A stretch of 64,000 nt of DNA, taken from Nothopassalora personata (lineage: Eukaryota > Ascomycota > Dothideomycetes > Mycosphaerellales > Mycosphaerellaceae). Positions 23,442 through 34,281 of the stretch are shown here, one piece after another; the stretch's first letter is position 1; every line of letters starts with the position of its first letter. The translations under genes were made by a program, and so were the position numbers. The stretch covers positions 4,526,001-4,590,000 of the forward strand of contig CM066287.1 of NCBI GenBank assembly GCA_033816765.1, written 5' to 3'. The notes beneath the pieces are model-generated. The model was not told the origin of the DNA. It did not search any database and saw only the letters and a list, made by a program, of their open reading frames with translations.

Positions 23442-24605
23442 TCAAGCTCCAGCCTGAATCGCCTGCTCCAGATCGCCTTGCAAAGCATTGCAGCAATCTT
23501 CGAATCCAGAAATGATGTCCTTGCACTCTGTTCCGCACCATCGACTCCGCAGCCTGTCCTCCCAATTGCTCTTTGCCAGCTCATGCCGCGCCAAATCCGC
23601 TCTTTCGCGTTCCAGGCGAAGGTCTTCGACCACGCTTTGGGTACTACGGAGATGTCGTGCTGCGGCAGCTGTGCTCTGCTTGCCCATCTGAAGTGTATCC
23701 GTCAGTTGAGATAGAGCATGGACCACATCTGCCGTCTCTCGGTCCAATTTCTGAAGCTTTTGCAGGGTTACCACATCTGGCTGCGGGATCTCGGTCGAGA
23801 GTGTCTCGACCAGAGGAAGGGTCTCTTCGATGATGGCCGGATCTAGTGGGGCAGCAAAGGCGAATATGGGGTATAGGGTCTGCATCAGTGCCTGTAGGCT
23901 CTTGCTCTGAGCGGCGAGATGTGCAGTGAGGCTGTTGGTAGATGTGGTGTAGCGCTGCGTGGCAGCTTCCAGATTTGTTTGATTTCCGAGATCTTGCAAG
24001 AGTGCGATAGTTCGTGGGATGAGGGGGTCTTCAGTTGTGGATGTGTAGCTCGTCATGCGTGCGATTGTGTGCATAAGGTCCTCGAGATTCGGCGTGAAGC
24101 GATCTTCTTCCCCATCGCCGTGGTCCTCCTCTTGCTCATCGGGTGGCTTCTCCCCCTGACCGGTGAAGGGTTTGGAGAAGTTCCTCACATGGCCCGATTT
24201 GCTCTTAGCGGCGACAGCGTCCTTGTATGACACGTCGATTCCCGAGTCGCGCGAGACCTCCTCGGGCTCTGGCTGTTCGTGCCAGCCCTCGACCGTGTCC
24301 AGCGTCTCTCCATCGGCAAACTCCTCATCGTCGTCCAGCTGGTCCAGTTCGTCGGCCAGATTGCCCAGACCTCCGCCGCCGCCGCCGTCCACCGGGGTGC
24401 CAAAGTCGCCCGACAGCCGCGACACGTGGGAGAAGCGGCAGCTGGATCGCGGTGTGAGGGGACTTCGGTCGCGGTTGGAGGAGAAGCTGCTTGTGCGCCC
24501 CCTGAGGTGTTCGCGGAATGAGTGGGTGGGACTGGGCGGCTCCACGGGCGACATTGTCCTGCTTTGTGTCCATATCGGCGTCAACGGCGGCGGCGTCGAC
24601 TCCAT
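23442..24605 (-). CDS. Uncharacterised protein, disordered N-terminus and helical C-terminus
   Basis: I do not recognise the family. Intronless, 387 residues from ATG 24605. Residues 1-60 are Ser/Pro/Arg-rich with SPT/SP sites that could be phosphorylated. A glycine run (GGGGGGLG) is followed by an acidic stretch with ELDQLDDDEEFADGETLD. From about residue 165 the protein is helical and Leu/Ala/Gln-rich, with heptad-like spacing that suggests coiled coil (TLQKLQKLDRETADVVHALS, VVEDLRLERERADLARHEL). The C-terminus has a Trp/Cys-containing segment, WEDRLRSRWCGTECKDIISG, then FEDCCNALQGDLEQAI. The clean long frame, sensible composition and start support a real gene. The layout resembles coiled-coil scaffold proteins, but I infer no function. 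Confidence 0.75.
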   Translation of the reverse strand: MESTPPPLTPIWTQSRTMSPVEPPSPTHSFREHLRGRTSSFSSNRDRSPLTPRSSCRFSHVSRLSGDFGTPVDGGGGGGLGNLADELDQLDDDEEFADGETLDTVEGWHEQPEPEEVSRDSGIDVSYKDAVAAKSKSGHVRNFSKPFTGQGEKPPDEQEEDHGDGEEDRFTPNLEDLMHTIARMTSYTSTTEDPLIPRTIALLQDLGNQTNLEAATQRYTTSTNSLTAHLAAQSKSLQALMQTLYPIFAFAAPLDPAIIEETLPLVETLSTEIPQPDVVTLQKLQKLDRETADVVHALSQLTDTLQMGKQSTAAAARHLRSTQSVVEDLRLERERADLARHELAKSNWEDRLRSRWCGTECKDIISGFEDCCNALQGDLEQAIQAGA

Positions 24606-25326
24606 CGTGTCATGTGCTTCGGGGTCGGCGAGACGCGTTTCTCACTATGCCTATGATCACTCCTATGGTGGGTGCTCGTATGGTCTGGTATTGATTGTTG
24701 CTTCAAGGGAGGCGGAAGTGCAGTGGAAGGTACCTCCTAGCTGCAGCCAGACTGCACACAGAAGCTTCGGGATGATCTTCAGGGCGAAGGTGTACAGTAC
24801 AGTAGCAGCATCCCGGCTTGTGGCTTGCCCGGCCTGTGGCTTGCCTGGCTTGTGGCTTGCACGGCTTGGGGCTTGCCTGGCCATGATTTATCAATGTCCG
24901 CATCAAGACTTCTCTTCCGCCGCCGCTAACTTCATCCGACTTCATCACCACTTCATGTACTGCGTGCTACGTTTTTTACCCGCCCCCATCTGATCATCGT
25001 ACAGCAAGGCATCGTTCGAATCGCCCTGAACCCACAACTCGTCCTGTCTCAGCCCAGCTTCGAGTCTATCAAGTCGCAAAATGGTCTCAAGGCCACCGAC
25101 GGACCGCCCACCCTCCTGTGCCCATTCCTACCGCATTCACCTCATTAAAACATGCACACAATAAGGTATAATCCACTCCGAAATCACCGCATCACCCAGC
25201 GCCATATGCTTTGAGCAATCATTGAAACTGAAGCTGCAAATCTGCCATCTCATTCATTTCGTGTCATTTCAGCTGTTGTTAAGTTGAGATTCCATCTTTA
25301 TACTCCTGCCCGAGTGTCGCGTCTTG
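24606..25326. other. Intergenic spacer with a minisatellite
   Basis: Promoter of the preceding minus-strand gene and 3' flank of the phosphodiesterase gene. Apart from the minisatellite at 24812-24882 nothing is recognisable. Confidence 0.45.
24812..24882 (+). repeat. 16-bp minisatellite, four copies
   Basis: Four consecutive 16-bp units of the form CCCGGCTTGTGGCTTG start at 24812, 24828, 24844 and 24860, each differing by one to three bases. A seven-base partial unit follows. It lies between genes. Confidence 0.85.
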
Positions 25327-28186
25327 TCAAGGAGAGTGAGGGTCCACCGATGCACCTTCTATGCCTGATGGGTCTCGTCGAATTCTTTTCCAAAACTTGA
25401 GTCCTCGTAACCTACTGCGACTTCGTGAATGTCGGATTTGTGGATCTGACGCACATTTTTCGATTGCAAATAGGCCCGAGTCGCCACTAGGAATCCGCGC
25501 CATAACCTGCGGAGAGCTGGCCTTGGGCACGGACGTTGCCGGTGCCTCATCCGCCGGAGGTGTCCCAGGTAGCGCAGCAGGTGCTGAATTGTGATGCGTG
25601 CCATTGAGCTCCTGGGAATACTCGCTCAAATGAGCGAAACCGTCCGCGTTGCCATCAAGGATAGCATTGCCGTCTTGTGCAGGTGGAGTGACATCATCGT
25701 CCCTATAGGTGAGTGAGGACGGCTGTGTGAACGGTGATGGAACTTCGGTGATGGCCGTTACCAATGCGGTAGTCTGAGACGTCGATGGGGATACCGAGTG
25801 TCGCGGAGCACCCGCCACCTGCTTTGTCATGCTCTGCCTCTTTCCCACACCCACACTATGGTTGGGCGATGCTAACTTGCCGAGTCGAGGTGAAGCAGGA
25901 ACACTGCGTGGCGATGAAGTGCTCTGGCTAGTAACCAGGATAGTCGTCAGACTCTCTTCTTTGCTTCCTCTTCTCGACCCAGAATAGTTTTGATGCATCT
26001 GCAAGCCGGCGTCCGCAGACCCTCTTCTCGATCCTGCAGCTGCCATATTGTGCTGCGCAAAAGCACTCTGATCTTGCAGCTGGTTCAGCGCAACGTCCTT
26101 GCTTGATCTTCTGCTGGCACCGCCAGTCGGCGATAGTTGTACGGAGCTCGGCCTCAGCACAGGCGTCGAAGCCCGTTTGTCCTCGCTAGTGGCCGGCACA
26201 CCGAACTGCAAGCGATAACGCTCTTCAGTCGCCGGATGTCTATTTGGTGTGCCATCAGGTTGTCGGCCTGGCTGGCGTTTGGTAGAACCCACCGAAGTTG
26301 GTGTAGTTGGAGCCTCTGTCGGTACGGCTGCAGGTTCCGACTGCCGCTTTCGAAATCGCGCCTCTTCGACTTCGGCTTCCGTCACCGACCCATATGTCCT
26401 TGGAGACCGTCGCCCATCGCCGTGTGCTTCGCGCCTGGCTTTCTCATCTGTGATTCTGTGCTCCCAAACGTTCTTGTTATTCTCGAGCTCGGGGATCGTG
26501 CAAGACACATTTGGCATGACCTCCGAGATCCCTCGAAATAGAGGAAAGCCAAAGAGATTCAAGAAGCCCTTCTGGCTTTGCGCCGCGGCCAAAAGATCCT
26601 CCTTGTTTGGTGGACCACCGAAGAGGCAGGTCGGTATTTGGAGCTCACTCTCGAGTTCGCCCTGTCTCGAAAACTCGTTCATCAATATCTTCGCCCACTG
26701 CGCCGATATGTCAAAAGGCCGAGCAACGTTGGAAATATCGGCAGCTTTCAACAATAGTGCCATTGTCAGATCGCGCGCACGCTCCCGATCTTTGTCATTC
26801 CAGTCCACCAGATTGGCATCGCTCTTCTCGACCTTCTGCTTTAGCTCGTTGAGATGCCCCATATACTCGAAATGTCTCTGCATGTCCGTAGCCAATATGG
26901 TCGAAATCAAGCTCGAGCGGAATCGAGTGATGTGACCAAGAGCTGGCCAATGGCGCCGGATCAGCTGCGAATACGCTGCGCAGTGGTAATTCTCCAGCAC
27001 CGACTTGTCATTGTACATGAGCGCGAGCTGGTGGTTGCAGGCTACCAGGAAGGCATTGTTTACACCTGGATGTCCTACATCATGCCCAATGCCACACACA
27101 ATAAGTATCAGTGCATCCAGAGGAGAGAGCAACGACTCCAAAGGGTTAACCTCCTTGTGTTCCTTGGCTGCTCTCGCTGCGGAAGGAGGACAGAGTCGAA
27201 TATCGCGAAGGAAGCAGTATAGCGATTGCGTCACATCGACTGCGTGCCGCCAGTTGTGGTAATGTACTTCCCTTTCGTGCTTGTACTCCCTTCGCGCGGC
27301 CAGCAGAAATGTCATGAGCTGTGGCCGTGGCAATCTGTACTGCTCCAAGTCTGGATTTCGTAGGATGTGCTCCAGCATGCACAAAGCGCCGTACGTAAGC
27401 TCGTCCATATCGAAGTCATGTGCGGGAAAGTGCCATTTCCCGACAGCCTCTTCGACGGCAGCTTTGCGCTGAGCGGACAAGACTTCGTCAGGGCGATGAG
27501 ACGCAAGGCGGGGGCTCGTGCGATTCGTGACATGGTCCACCAGCGCCCGCGCCATTCCAGAGCCAAGCGTTTGCGCAGTCGGCCTAGTCGTTTCTCTCAC
27601 ATGGCCAACGAGCTGGTTGATGGCTTCCGAGCATAGCGGACTGCGCATTGTGTTGACGGAGCCAGCATTCACTTGTATACTCTGGTAAGCTGCATCTGTA
27701 TCCTCAGGCGAGCCAGTTGTCGAAGTGGTCGCTAGGAGGACAAAGGGCATTACATGCTGCCGGTAGCGCGAGCCTTGCACCTCGGCATTAAGAGCGCGCA
27801 AGAAGGAAAAGGCGCTGTTCTGGGGCCCACGGCTAGCTGTGCTGTCGAGCTCGACTAACACGGCTGTGGGAGAGGCCTTAGCAAAGACCTGGAGGTGCTC
27901 CATGCACTTGTCGGAATGGGAACTGACGAATACTAAATGATATGATGATGAGCATTACTAGGCGCACAATGGCGATGTGGATAGTCTCACCTTGTTCGAA
28001 ATTGCCCTGATCCTCGTCCAGCAGGCGGCGCACGTTGTCGTAGACATGTTTCAGCGACGAGCCCTTGCGCTTGTCGTCCAATGTCACCGCGGGCGGACTC
28101 GCATGGTGGTGCAGTTCTGCGAGGTCGTGGGCGCTGGCTGGACAATAGTAGATGACACGACATCGGCTATCTCCAGTATCTTCCAT
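25327..28186 (-). CDS. 3',5'-cyclic-nucleotide phosphodiesterase with receiver-like N-terminal domain
   Basis: Class I cyclic-nucleotide phosphodiesterase (Pde2/PdeH type), expected to hydrolyse cAMP and damp PKA signalling. Exons 28186-27991 and 27932-25327, intron GTGAGA..TTTAG (58 bp), give 933 residues. The catalytic HD domain covers about 235-510. Metal-site motifs are HYHNWRHAVDVTQ (about 289-301), CGIGHDVGHPGVNNAF (345-360) and LLLKAADISNVARPFD (around D464). A binding-pocket-like segment QKGFLNLFGFPLF follows. Residues about 10-178 look like a response-regulator receiver fold. Putative strands are CRVIYYC, QVFVSSH, AVLVELDS (candidate phospho-Asp D95) and PFVLLATTS, ending MRSPLCSEAINQLVGHV where Arg162 takes the place of the invariant Lys. 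The tail beyond 510 is long, disordered and Ser/Pro-rich with RRGS- and RRSS-type sites that could be PKA targets. PDE assignment is secure; the receiver assignment is inference. Confidence 0.92.
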
Positions 28187-28366
28187 TTGCTAGTGCGAGA
28201 CTGCGCCAGGTTCGCGACCGTGCGGCAGGCCCAGGAATGTCGGCGGCGTAGATGGACTCGTGCGCGATCGGGCGATGCGGTCGGGCATGCGCTTCAGTGC
28301 GAGGTGCAGACGTCGTCGTGTGTCGAGGCGCGCGCCAGAGAACAAAGCCGCCCGTGACGTCGCATC

Positions 28367-28396
28367 CGATGCGATGCGATGCGGTGCGATGCGATT
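28367..28396 (+). repeat. GCGAT pentanucleotide repeat
   Basis: Six near-perfect units of CGATG/CGGTG in a row just upstream of the phosphodiesterase gene. Confidence 0.75.
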
Positions 28397-29910
28397 CGAG
28401 ATGCGTCGACAGCGTCGCGGTGGAGGAAGTCGCAGCGTCTGCTATGCGACTGCGGTATCACGGCGGATTCGCAGCAGGAACGTAGACATCAGAGCAACAG
28501 CGACAGCGACCGCAGCCCAAGGCAACGCACACACAATGATACGTATGTAGTACAGTCGTCCGCCTCTGTGCAGCGGCGTGTGATGTGGATTGTGGGCAGA
28601 GCGTCGCAAATTGCTTAAGGAATGTGACCTGATGGAGGAGCACACTCACACGACGGCACCCATCCTGTGCTAGTGGCTAGTGCTGTTTAGTGTGCGCTGC
28701 CTGGGACTGCCGGCGGCGATACAATGTCGTGAAAGCGAAGGCGCTGGTGGGCCAGTATGATGATGAGTCTGGCTCTAGTAATAATGCAGGCAGGGGAGTG
28801 GAAGCCGGGCAGCCTGCCGTCTGCTGGTACATCATGGGTGGCTCCATTCATTGCTTCTGGAAGCATATCACCACCACCCAAGGTTCCATCTGCCTCTGCC
28901 CAATAATCGTCATCGTCTGCCCCTCACGTAGAACTGATGCTGCGCACCGCCAACGTCAACATCACCAGACTTTGAGAATCTGTGCTTGACCGTCGGCTGC
29001 ACTGCCATCTCCCTCCTCCCCTCCCTCCCCTCCCCACTCCTGCCTCCGCCTGCAACTCATCGCTGCAGTCATCGCACCTTTTATGTCCATGACGGGCGAC
29101 AGCTGCGGCTACAGGTGCCATGTGCTCTGACGCCCGTGCTGCTGCAAGCATCCGTTGCCTCCGCAAACAAGCACTATCAGCAGTGTTCTCCCGACTTACG
29201 CCCGCGCCGCTATGGCGCTGGCTCTGCTGGGGCTTCACGTACATGTCCAACAGGGGCGGTACAAGTCATCTCGTACATGCTTGCTCTGTAATCTCTGTTT
29301 CAGACCCCACGAGTCACCAGTGCCGTGGCAGCCAAGCACGTATCTTCACAAAAGTTAACGATGACAGACTCTAAATCCTGGCCAACCCAGACGCGATTCT
29401 CTAACTTGCTACCAAAGGTCACACATCTTTGCGGCTCCTACCGAGACACGTCTGACCAGCCAGAGATGACCTCGGCGCTTCTCAACAGATCTTACTGTTT
29501 CCACTCTGGATACGATGCATGCAGGCTTGAATCGTCCAGCATGATACCAGCAATCTCTTGTGGGTCTCCTCCACGCCAGACCCTTTTGACCAGGATAATC
29601 GATTACTAGGCACACCCGGCCTCGTCCTTCTGTCCTCGATTCCGGACCCTCTCCTGTATCGGAAGAGGGTTGGTCGCCTGCCGAAGCATGATCATACCCC
29701 TTTCAGTCCGAATTTACGGACGTGCATATGACTGAACTGTACGAGGGGAAGAGCTGATGAGATGATGTCCGAAGCACGCCGAGAATGACTTCGACATCGC
29801 CAACCCTGTCCTTCAGCAAACGGAAAGGCTTACCCGTACGGGGGAGGAGCTGGAGAAAGCTTCTAGCTTCGTTCTTTTGAGCTTCGATGCAGTAGCAAGC
29901 AGTATCCCCC

Positions 29911-30422
29911 GGTGAATACTATACGGCAGGCTGACTGCCGCTATGTGGCAGGCTGTCCCACATTGATTTCCGTAATCTCCGGCTCTTATACAATATTAGC
30001 TGCTGACTGGAGAACGACTAAGCTGAGTGGTCATCACGTCGATATTATGTCGTTGTCCCAGGTATTGTTTCTATGCGCAGCTGCGACTTCAGCTTAATGC
30101 GTAACGGTGTTGCACCTACAATTGTTACACATCACCACATAGCTTAATCGATATAAGACTTTCACAATATGTTCGCAGTGCATATGCGACAATAAAGCAG
30201 AGGCAATAACAAGCTGAGATTAAGACATCGTTAGGGAAATGGATAAGGACAATAATAACAACGACCATAGAGGTGGATACTAGCCACGGTGAGGTGCGAG
30301 CTTGCAACGCGACGCGTCCTTATCTGGGTGAGTAAGCACCTCAATATTGGGAAGCTTAGCTAATGGGACTCGATATTGAGCCTGCCACATAGCAGCAGTC
30401 AGCCTGCCGTGTAGTATTCACC
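29911..30422. repeat. 44-bp inverted-repeat pair (possible TE termini)
   Basis: The 44 bases at 29911-29954 (beginning GGTGAATACTATACGGCAGG) recur as the reverse complement at 30379-30422. Only two bases differ, both transitions. The arms enclose 424 bp without a coding frame. Size and arrangement fit a non-autonomous DNA transposon or a fold-back element. I could not identify target-site duplications. Confidence 0.65.
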
Positions 30423-30464
30423 TACCCACCAAAACCTACCAGGCGGGGACCACAGTCCGCTATC

Positions 30465-30859
30465 GATATCCGGGCTTGCTTTGCTTCCACTCTGCCCTCC
30501 CTTACGGAGGGCTTATTACCCACTCAATATTCATGCCAAGGATGGTTGGCCACTTGTACTAGCGACAGCGTAGCCCAAAAACGAGGGTTGCGGCTTTGTC
30601 AAACAGAGGGCTGCAAAGCTTAGCTTGCAGCGATCTCAACGCACGAACTTTGGTGCTCGAAGTCTGTTATTTGCGTTGTCCAGAGTAGTCACAAGTTGAT
30701 CAAGCCAGATTTTGTTATGCCTCAGGCCTCAACGGATCCCGGATCTACCCGTGAAAGCAATATCAATCAAGTCGCTAACCCTGGTCAATTGCAATATCGA
30801 ATGGGTGAGGGGCCTTCTCTTCGAATGGGCAGAGTAAGAGCAACGCAAGCCCGGATATC
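30465..30859. repeat. 92-bp diverged inverted-repeat pair
   Basis: Bases 30465-30556 and 30768-30859 align as inverted copies without gaps. By my count about 62 of 92 positions are identical, including a perfect 15-bp block at the outer ends (GATATCCGGGCTTGC and its complement). Many differences are transitions, as RIP would produce. The pair begins 43 bp after the 44-bp pair ends, so both may belong to one composite relic. A 7-bp GGAGGGC hairpin sits inside the left arm at 30494-30512. Confidence 0.6.
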
Positions 30860-31827
30860 CCGATTTGATAAGCTTGTGATGCTCCTGTCACCTTCGGTCC
30901 GGGAACCATAAAAATCGATTCATAAATTTGCAATGAAGGCCTCGCGCCCCGCTACATGCAGTCATGGGCAGCGCGAGCGCGAGAACTGCTAGCAAGTCCA
31001 TTATTTCGACGTAACATGTATATCTCATCATCGGACGAACCCGGACATCTCACGACCCAGTGGCGGCGTGCTGCATCCACGGCCGAAACTCGTAATGCAG
31101 ATAGACGGACGTGGGAGATGCATCTGAGCACTAAATCCTATCATAATGCATGGCTTGCCAGATCCTGGCTTATTGCGCCATGCCGAAGATCAAGAGATTA
31201 ATCAACATACAGTTTGCTCCCACGTTCAATGGTAACCTACCGGCTTGACTAGCTTTTGCAAGGTCGAGGGAGAAGCATAACCGGCGTCAATAGTGCAAAA
31301 ACGCTCTAGCGCATGTCATAAAACCGCGCTTAGCTAGGTTATAAAGTGCTTCCACGGTGCTTCTGTCCTCCTATTGCCTGCTTTGGGCCTTGTTAAGGCC
31401 CGAGGCGGGTTACGATCGGACGTGGAAACAGACTGTACTGTGTGAGTGTACCTTACTTTGCCGATTTAGAGTCCTGCAATACCTCGATGCTATACTTTCC
31501 GCAACGTTTAACATGACAAAGAGATATCGCTATCCGACAAGTTCGTAGCAGATCAGGCAATGTGCCGAGAGGTCTTTCTGAAGCGCGCTCGACACTACCC
31601 CAGACGATGACCTTGATGACTCCACGCAGCGACATCGTTGCCCTGTGGTATGTCCAGGGCGAACCACACCATGCGTCAGCATGGACGGTGTCTTGAACAC
31701 CCTTCATCTTCAAAAGGCTTTCTGTAATCAATCTATCGGGAAAGCTTTCATGCCACTACATTACGCTCGAACGCTCCAATCATCAATCAACCAGCATACA
31801 CCAAGTTCTCGTCGCTGCGCTTTTCCC

Positions 31828-34281
31828 CTACGAAGCAAGTCCTCGCTCAGAAGAACCATCTTCTGCTTCCTCTCCAGACTCATCATGCAATGTGTCAACC
31901 TCACTAGCCACCTCCGATTCTTCGGCATAATCGTCGAAGAATACTCTGCTTTGTCGAACCAACTCGTCCATGGTGAGCACGCCGCTAGAGCGCCTGTTGT
32001 CTGCAGGGGTATTGGGAGGTACGAGTTGCCTTGGCGAAGGTCGCACAGTCTCAGAGCTGGTCCTTCGGGAATCAGTCTGCAACGTCCCCCACAAGGCAGA
32101 CATGCGTTTGGCAAAAGAAGGGGAGTCCTGACGCTGAGGTAACGGTCTCTGCCAAGATGGCTGCTCGCGTTCGACAGCAGGGGAGAGTAATGCTGGAGGG
32201 ACTTCGACGACACCGTTATTGTCGCGCGCTTTATCCAACAGACTCTGAAGATCTTCTTCGCTCAATACGCTTCGCAAACGACCTCCTTCGCGAGGCATAG
32301 GCGATGCGAATGGTTGTTCGGGAGGTCTTGTCGCTTCTCTTGCATCCTCAATGACCTTCTCAATTGCCATGCGATTGCTGATGAATTTCAGTTTCGGCCA
32401 AGCCGCCAGCTGTCCAGCGCGGATCATGCCTGCAAGTCGCTGCATCGATGGATCGGATAAAATATGCCAAAAGTCCGACACCTTGGTCTTCGGCCAGATG
32501 GTGACTGTACCGGAGAACCGCTGCAAGAAGACCTCGCTCCAATCCTGACCAAGCGGTCGTGGAAGGAGCTCTAGATGGCGGAGGACTTTCAGCCACTTGT
32601 TGAGATCAAGCTTGATAAACTGCTCAATCGCTGAGCCAAGAAAGCCTCCACGCCAGCCGCGGCCACGACGGTGGGTGACGGGTCGTCCAATCGTGCCGCG
32701 AGACGAGAAGAACCAGAGTGAAACATGTGGGTTGACTTGTGAGACAATACTAAAGTTGACGTTGAAGTGTAGGTTCAAGCTCTTCAGTGGAATGTCTGTT
32801 CGCAAGGACCCGTCTTTCCATTTATGGCCGAAGCTGTACGGCTCCAGTTTGCCGTCTCTCGTCTTGCGCATAAGTACTACGGGGTTCAAGATTCCAGGCA
32901 CAGCGGCTGATGCCAAGACCGCAGACCACACAACACAGTCGGGAGCAGTCAAGTAGTTCGCCAGGATAGTTGGAGAGTGTGGATCCGAAGGTACACATGA
33001 CACGTTGAGAATACGCCCTGTACGCTCGTATGCTTCGCGGAATGTTAGGCTACCACGGCAGAACCATGCGCATCTCTTCGCCCAGTCGACAGAATCGAAT
33101 CGTGCACCTGTGCGCCACCATCGCCAGAACCATACGCGAAAAGGGTCATGGCAAGCGGTGATCCGGAAAGCAATAGCTGGAACCAACAGCTTCTTCAGCT
33201 CTTCGTCCGTCCGTGTACCTAGTAGTGCTGCCACCAAAGCACCGCCTGAAGTGCCGGTGATGACGTTAGGAAGAAGGCCTGCGTCCAGGACAGCCTTGGC
33301 GATGCCGAAGTGATAGTAGGCGAATGTGGCCCCACCACTCAGGCAAAGTGCAGTCCGCCCAAGGTTGGCAGAAAGATGTTTCGACAAGGTGCGCTTGTCA
33401 GCATGTGTGAGCTGATCGCTCGAAAAGAGGAACCTCAATGACTCTGCAGTCTCGTCCACGTACATCTGGAGTAGGTTCTTCGTCCCGTAGTATGTCTCCG
33501 AGTATAGACGCGGATTCTCTATACCTGCAAAGTTGGCCTTCACGCATGTCTCGAGAGTAGCACGCAGCTCGTCAATGGCTCTTCGGCCTCCGCGGCCGTT
33601 GCGATGGCCGGTATCAGCCTCGTCCCTTTGTGCTTCAGCACGAAGCTTTCTCAAATTTCGCACGACCGACCGCAACGTCTTCCAGTCGTAGTAAGAACCC
33701 TCATCGTCGGCCTTCCAATCGTCGTTGCCCAAGTGCCGGTCAAGATCTTTCGCTGCCTGGATCCAGTCTTCATAGTTCTCCTGCACTCGTAGTCTCTTTC
33801 TCAATCTGTCTCGCTGCCCTCTCCAAGTCACATATTGTTCGTACAGATAGATGTAGAAGCGTGTGAACAGATAGCAGATCCCCAAAAACGATATCCACCC
33901 GAAAACGAAGAACAAGAGAGGGTATTTCACCAGACCATACGTCCACCCTTCTCGCGTCTCGTCTCTGCCTCGCCTCGGTTTCCGTTTCCCGACTTTACTC
34001 TTGCGGTTATCACCATGTCTGCGGATCTGGCGTTGCCGCACGGGTCGCCAGTCGTTCAAAGCCGTGATCAGCTCAGCCTGAGGTTTCTTCGACTGAGGGT
34101 TGAGCAGATCCTCCTCCGAGGGTGAAGCAGCGATGTTCTCTGGGGCCGACAGCGCTGATGCGAAGGCGATCATTCCTTCTTCATCGTAGAAGTCGTCGTC
34201 CCAGTCAGGCAGAGCGTGGTAGTCGAAGGCAGAGAGCGAGCTGGGCGGCAGGCCGTCCGTCTTCTTGTCGGTGTCGCTCAT
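31828..34281 (-). CDS. Patatin-domain triacylglycerol lipase (Tgl3/4/5-like)
   Basis: Lipid-droplet-type lipase or lysophospholipid acyltransferase of the patatin family. Intronless, 817 residues. A hydrophobic helix lies at about 120-146 (PLLFFVFGWISFLGICYLF). The DUF3336-like region typical of Tgl3/4/5 follows (about 150-300), with the segment RLYSETYYGTKNLLQMYVDE. The patatin domain starts near 312: oxyanion loop LSGGATFAYYHFG, nucleophile elbow GTSGG (343-347, catalytic Ser345) and the dyad Asp in KDGSLRTDIP (D490). The C-terminal 250 residues are polar and end in an acidic run (ESEVASEVDTLHDESGEEAE). The start ATG at 34281 gives MSDTDKKTDGLPPSS. It is transcribed away from QRI7 across a 303-bp promoter. 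Confidence 0.93.
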   Translation of the reverse strand: MSDTDKKTDGLPPSSLSAFDYHALPDWDDDFYDEEGMIAFASALSAPENIAASPSEEDLLNPQSKKPQAELITALNDWRPVRQRQIRRHGDNRKSKVGKRKPRRGRDETREGWTYGLVKYPLLFFVFGWISFLGICYLFTRFYIYLYEQYVTWRGQRDRLRKRLRVQENYEDWIQAAKDLDRHLGNDDWKADDEGSYYDWKTLRSVVRNLRKLRAEAQRDEADTGHRNGRGGRRAIDELRATLETCVKANFAGIENPRLYSETYYGTKNLLQMYVDETAESLRFLFSSDQLTHADKRTLSKHLSANLGRTALCLSGGATFAYYHFGIAKAVLDAGLLPNVITGTSGGALVAALLGTRTDEELKKLLVPAIAFRITACHDPFRVWFWRWWRTGARFDSVDWAKRCAWFCRGSLTFREAYERTGRILNVSCVPSDPHSPTILANYLTAPDCVVWSAVLASAAVPGILNPVVLMRKTRDGKLEPYSFGHKWKDGSLRTDIPLKSLNLHFNVNFSIVSQVNPHVSLWFFSSRGTIGRPVTHRRGRGWRGGFLGSAIEQFIKLDLNKWLKVLRHLELLPRPLGQDWSEVFLQRFSGTVTIWPKTKVSDFWHILSDPSMQRLAGMIRAGQLAAWPKLKFISNRMAIEKVIEDAREATRPPEQPFASPMPREGGRLRSVLSEEDLQSLLDKARDNNGVVEVPPALLSPAVEREQPSWQRPLPQRQDSPSFAKRMSALWGTLQTDSRRTSSETVRPSPRQLVPPNTPADNRRSSGVLTMDELVRQSRVFFDDYAEESEVASEVDTLHDESGEEAEDGSSERGLAS

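Larger units (their letters stand above)
28187..31827. other. 3.6 kb gene-free region with repeat relics
   Basis: The first part is the phosphodiesterase promoter. From about 29.6 to 31.7 kb the DNA looks TA-richer by eye than the coding neighbourhood. It contains two nested pairs of inverted repeats, listed separately, and no frame that I can tie to a transposase or any other family. A degenerate, possibly RIP-mutated transposable element is the likeliest content. Confidence 0.45.

Noticed and set aside
24185..24573. Plus- and minus-strand Arg/Pro-rich frames over the unknown coiled-coil gene
   Set aside because: They are shadows of the intact 387-codon frame.
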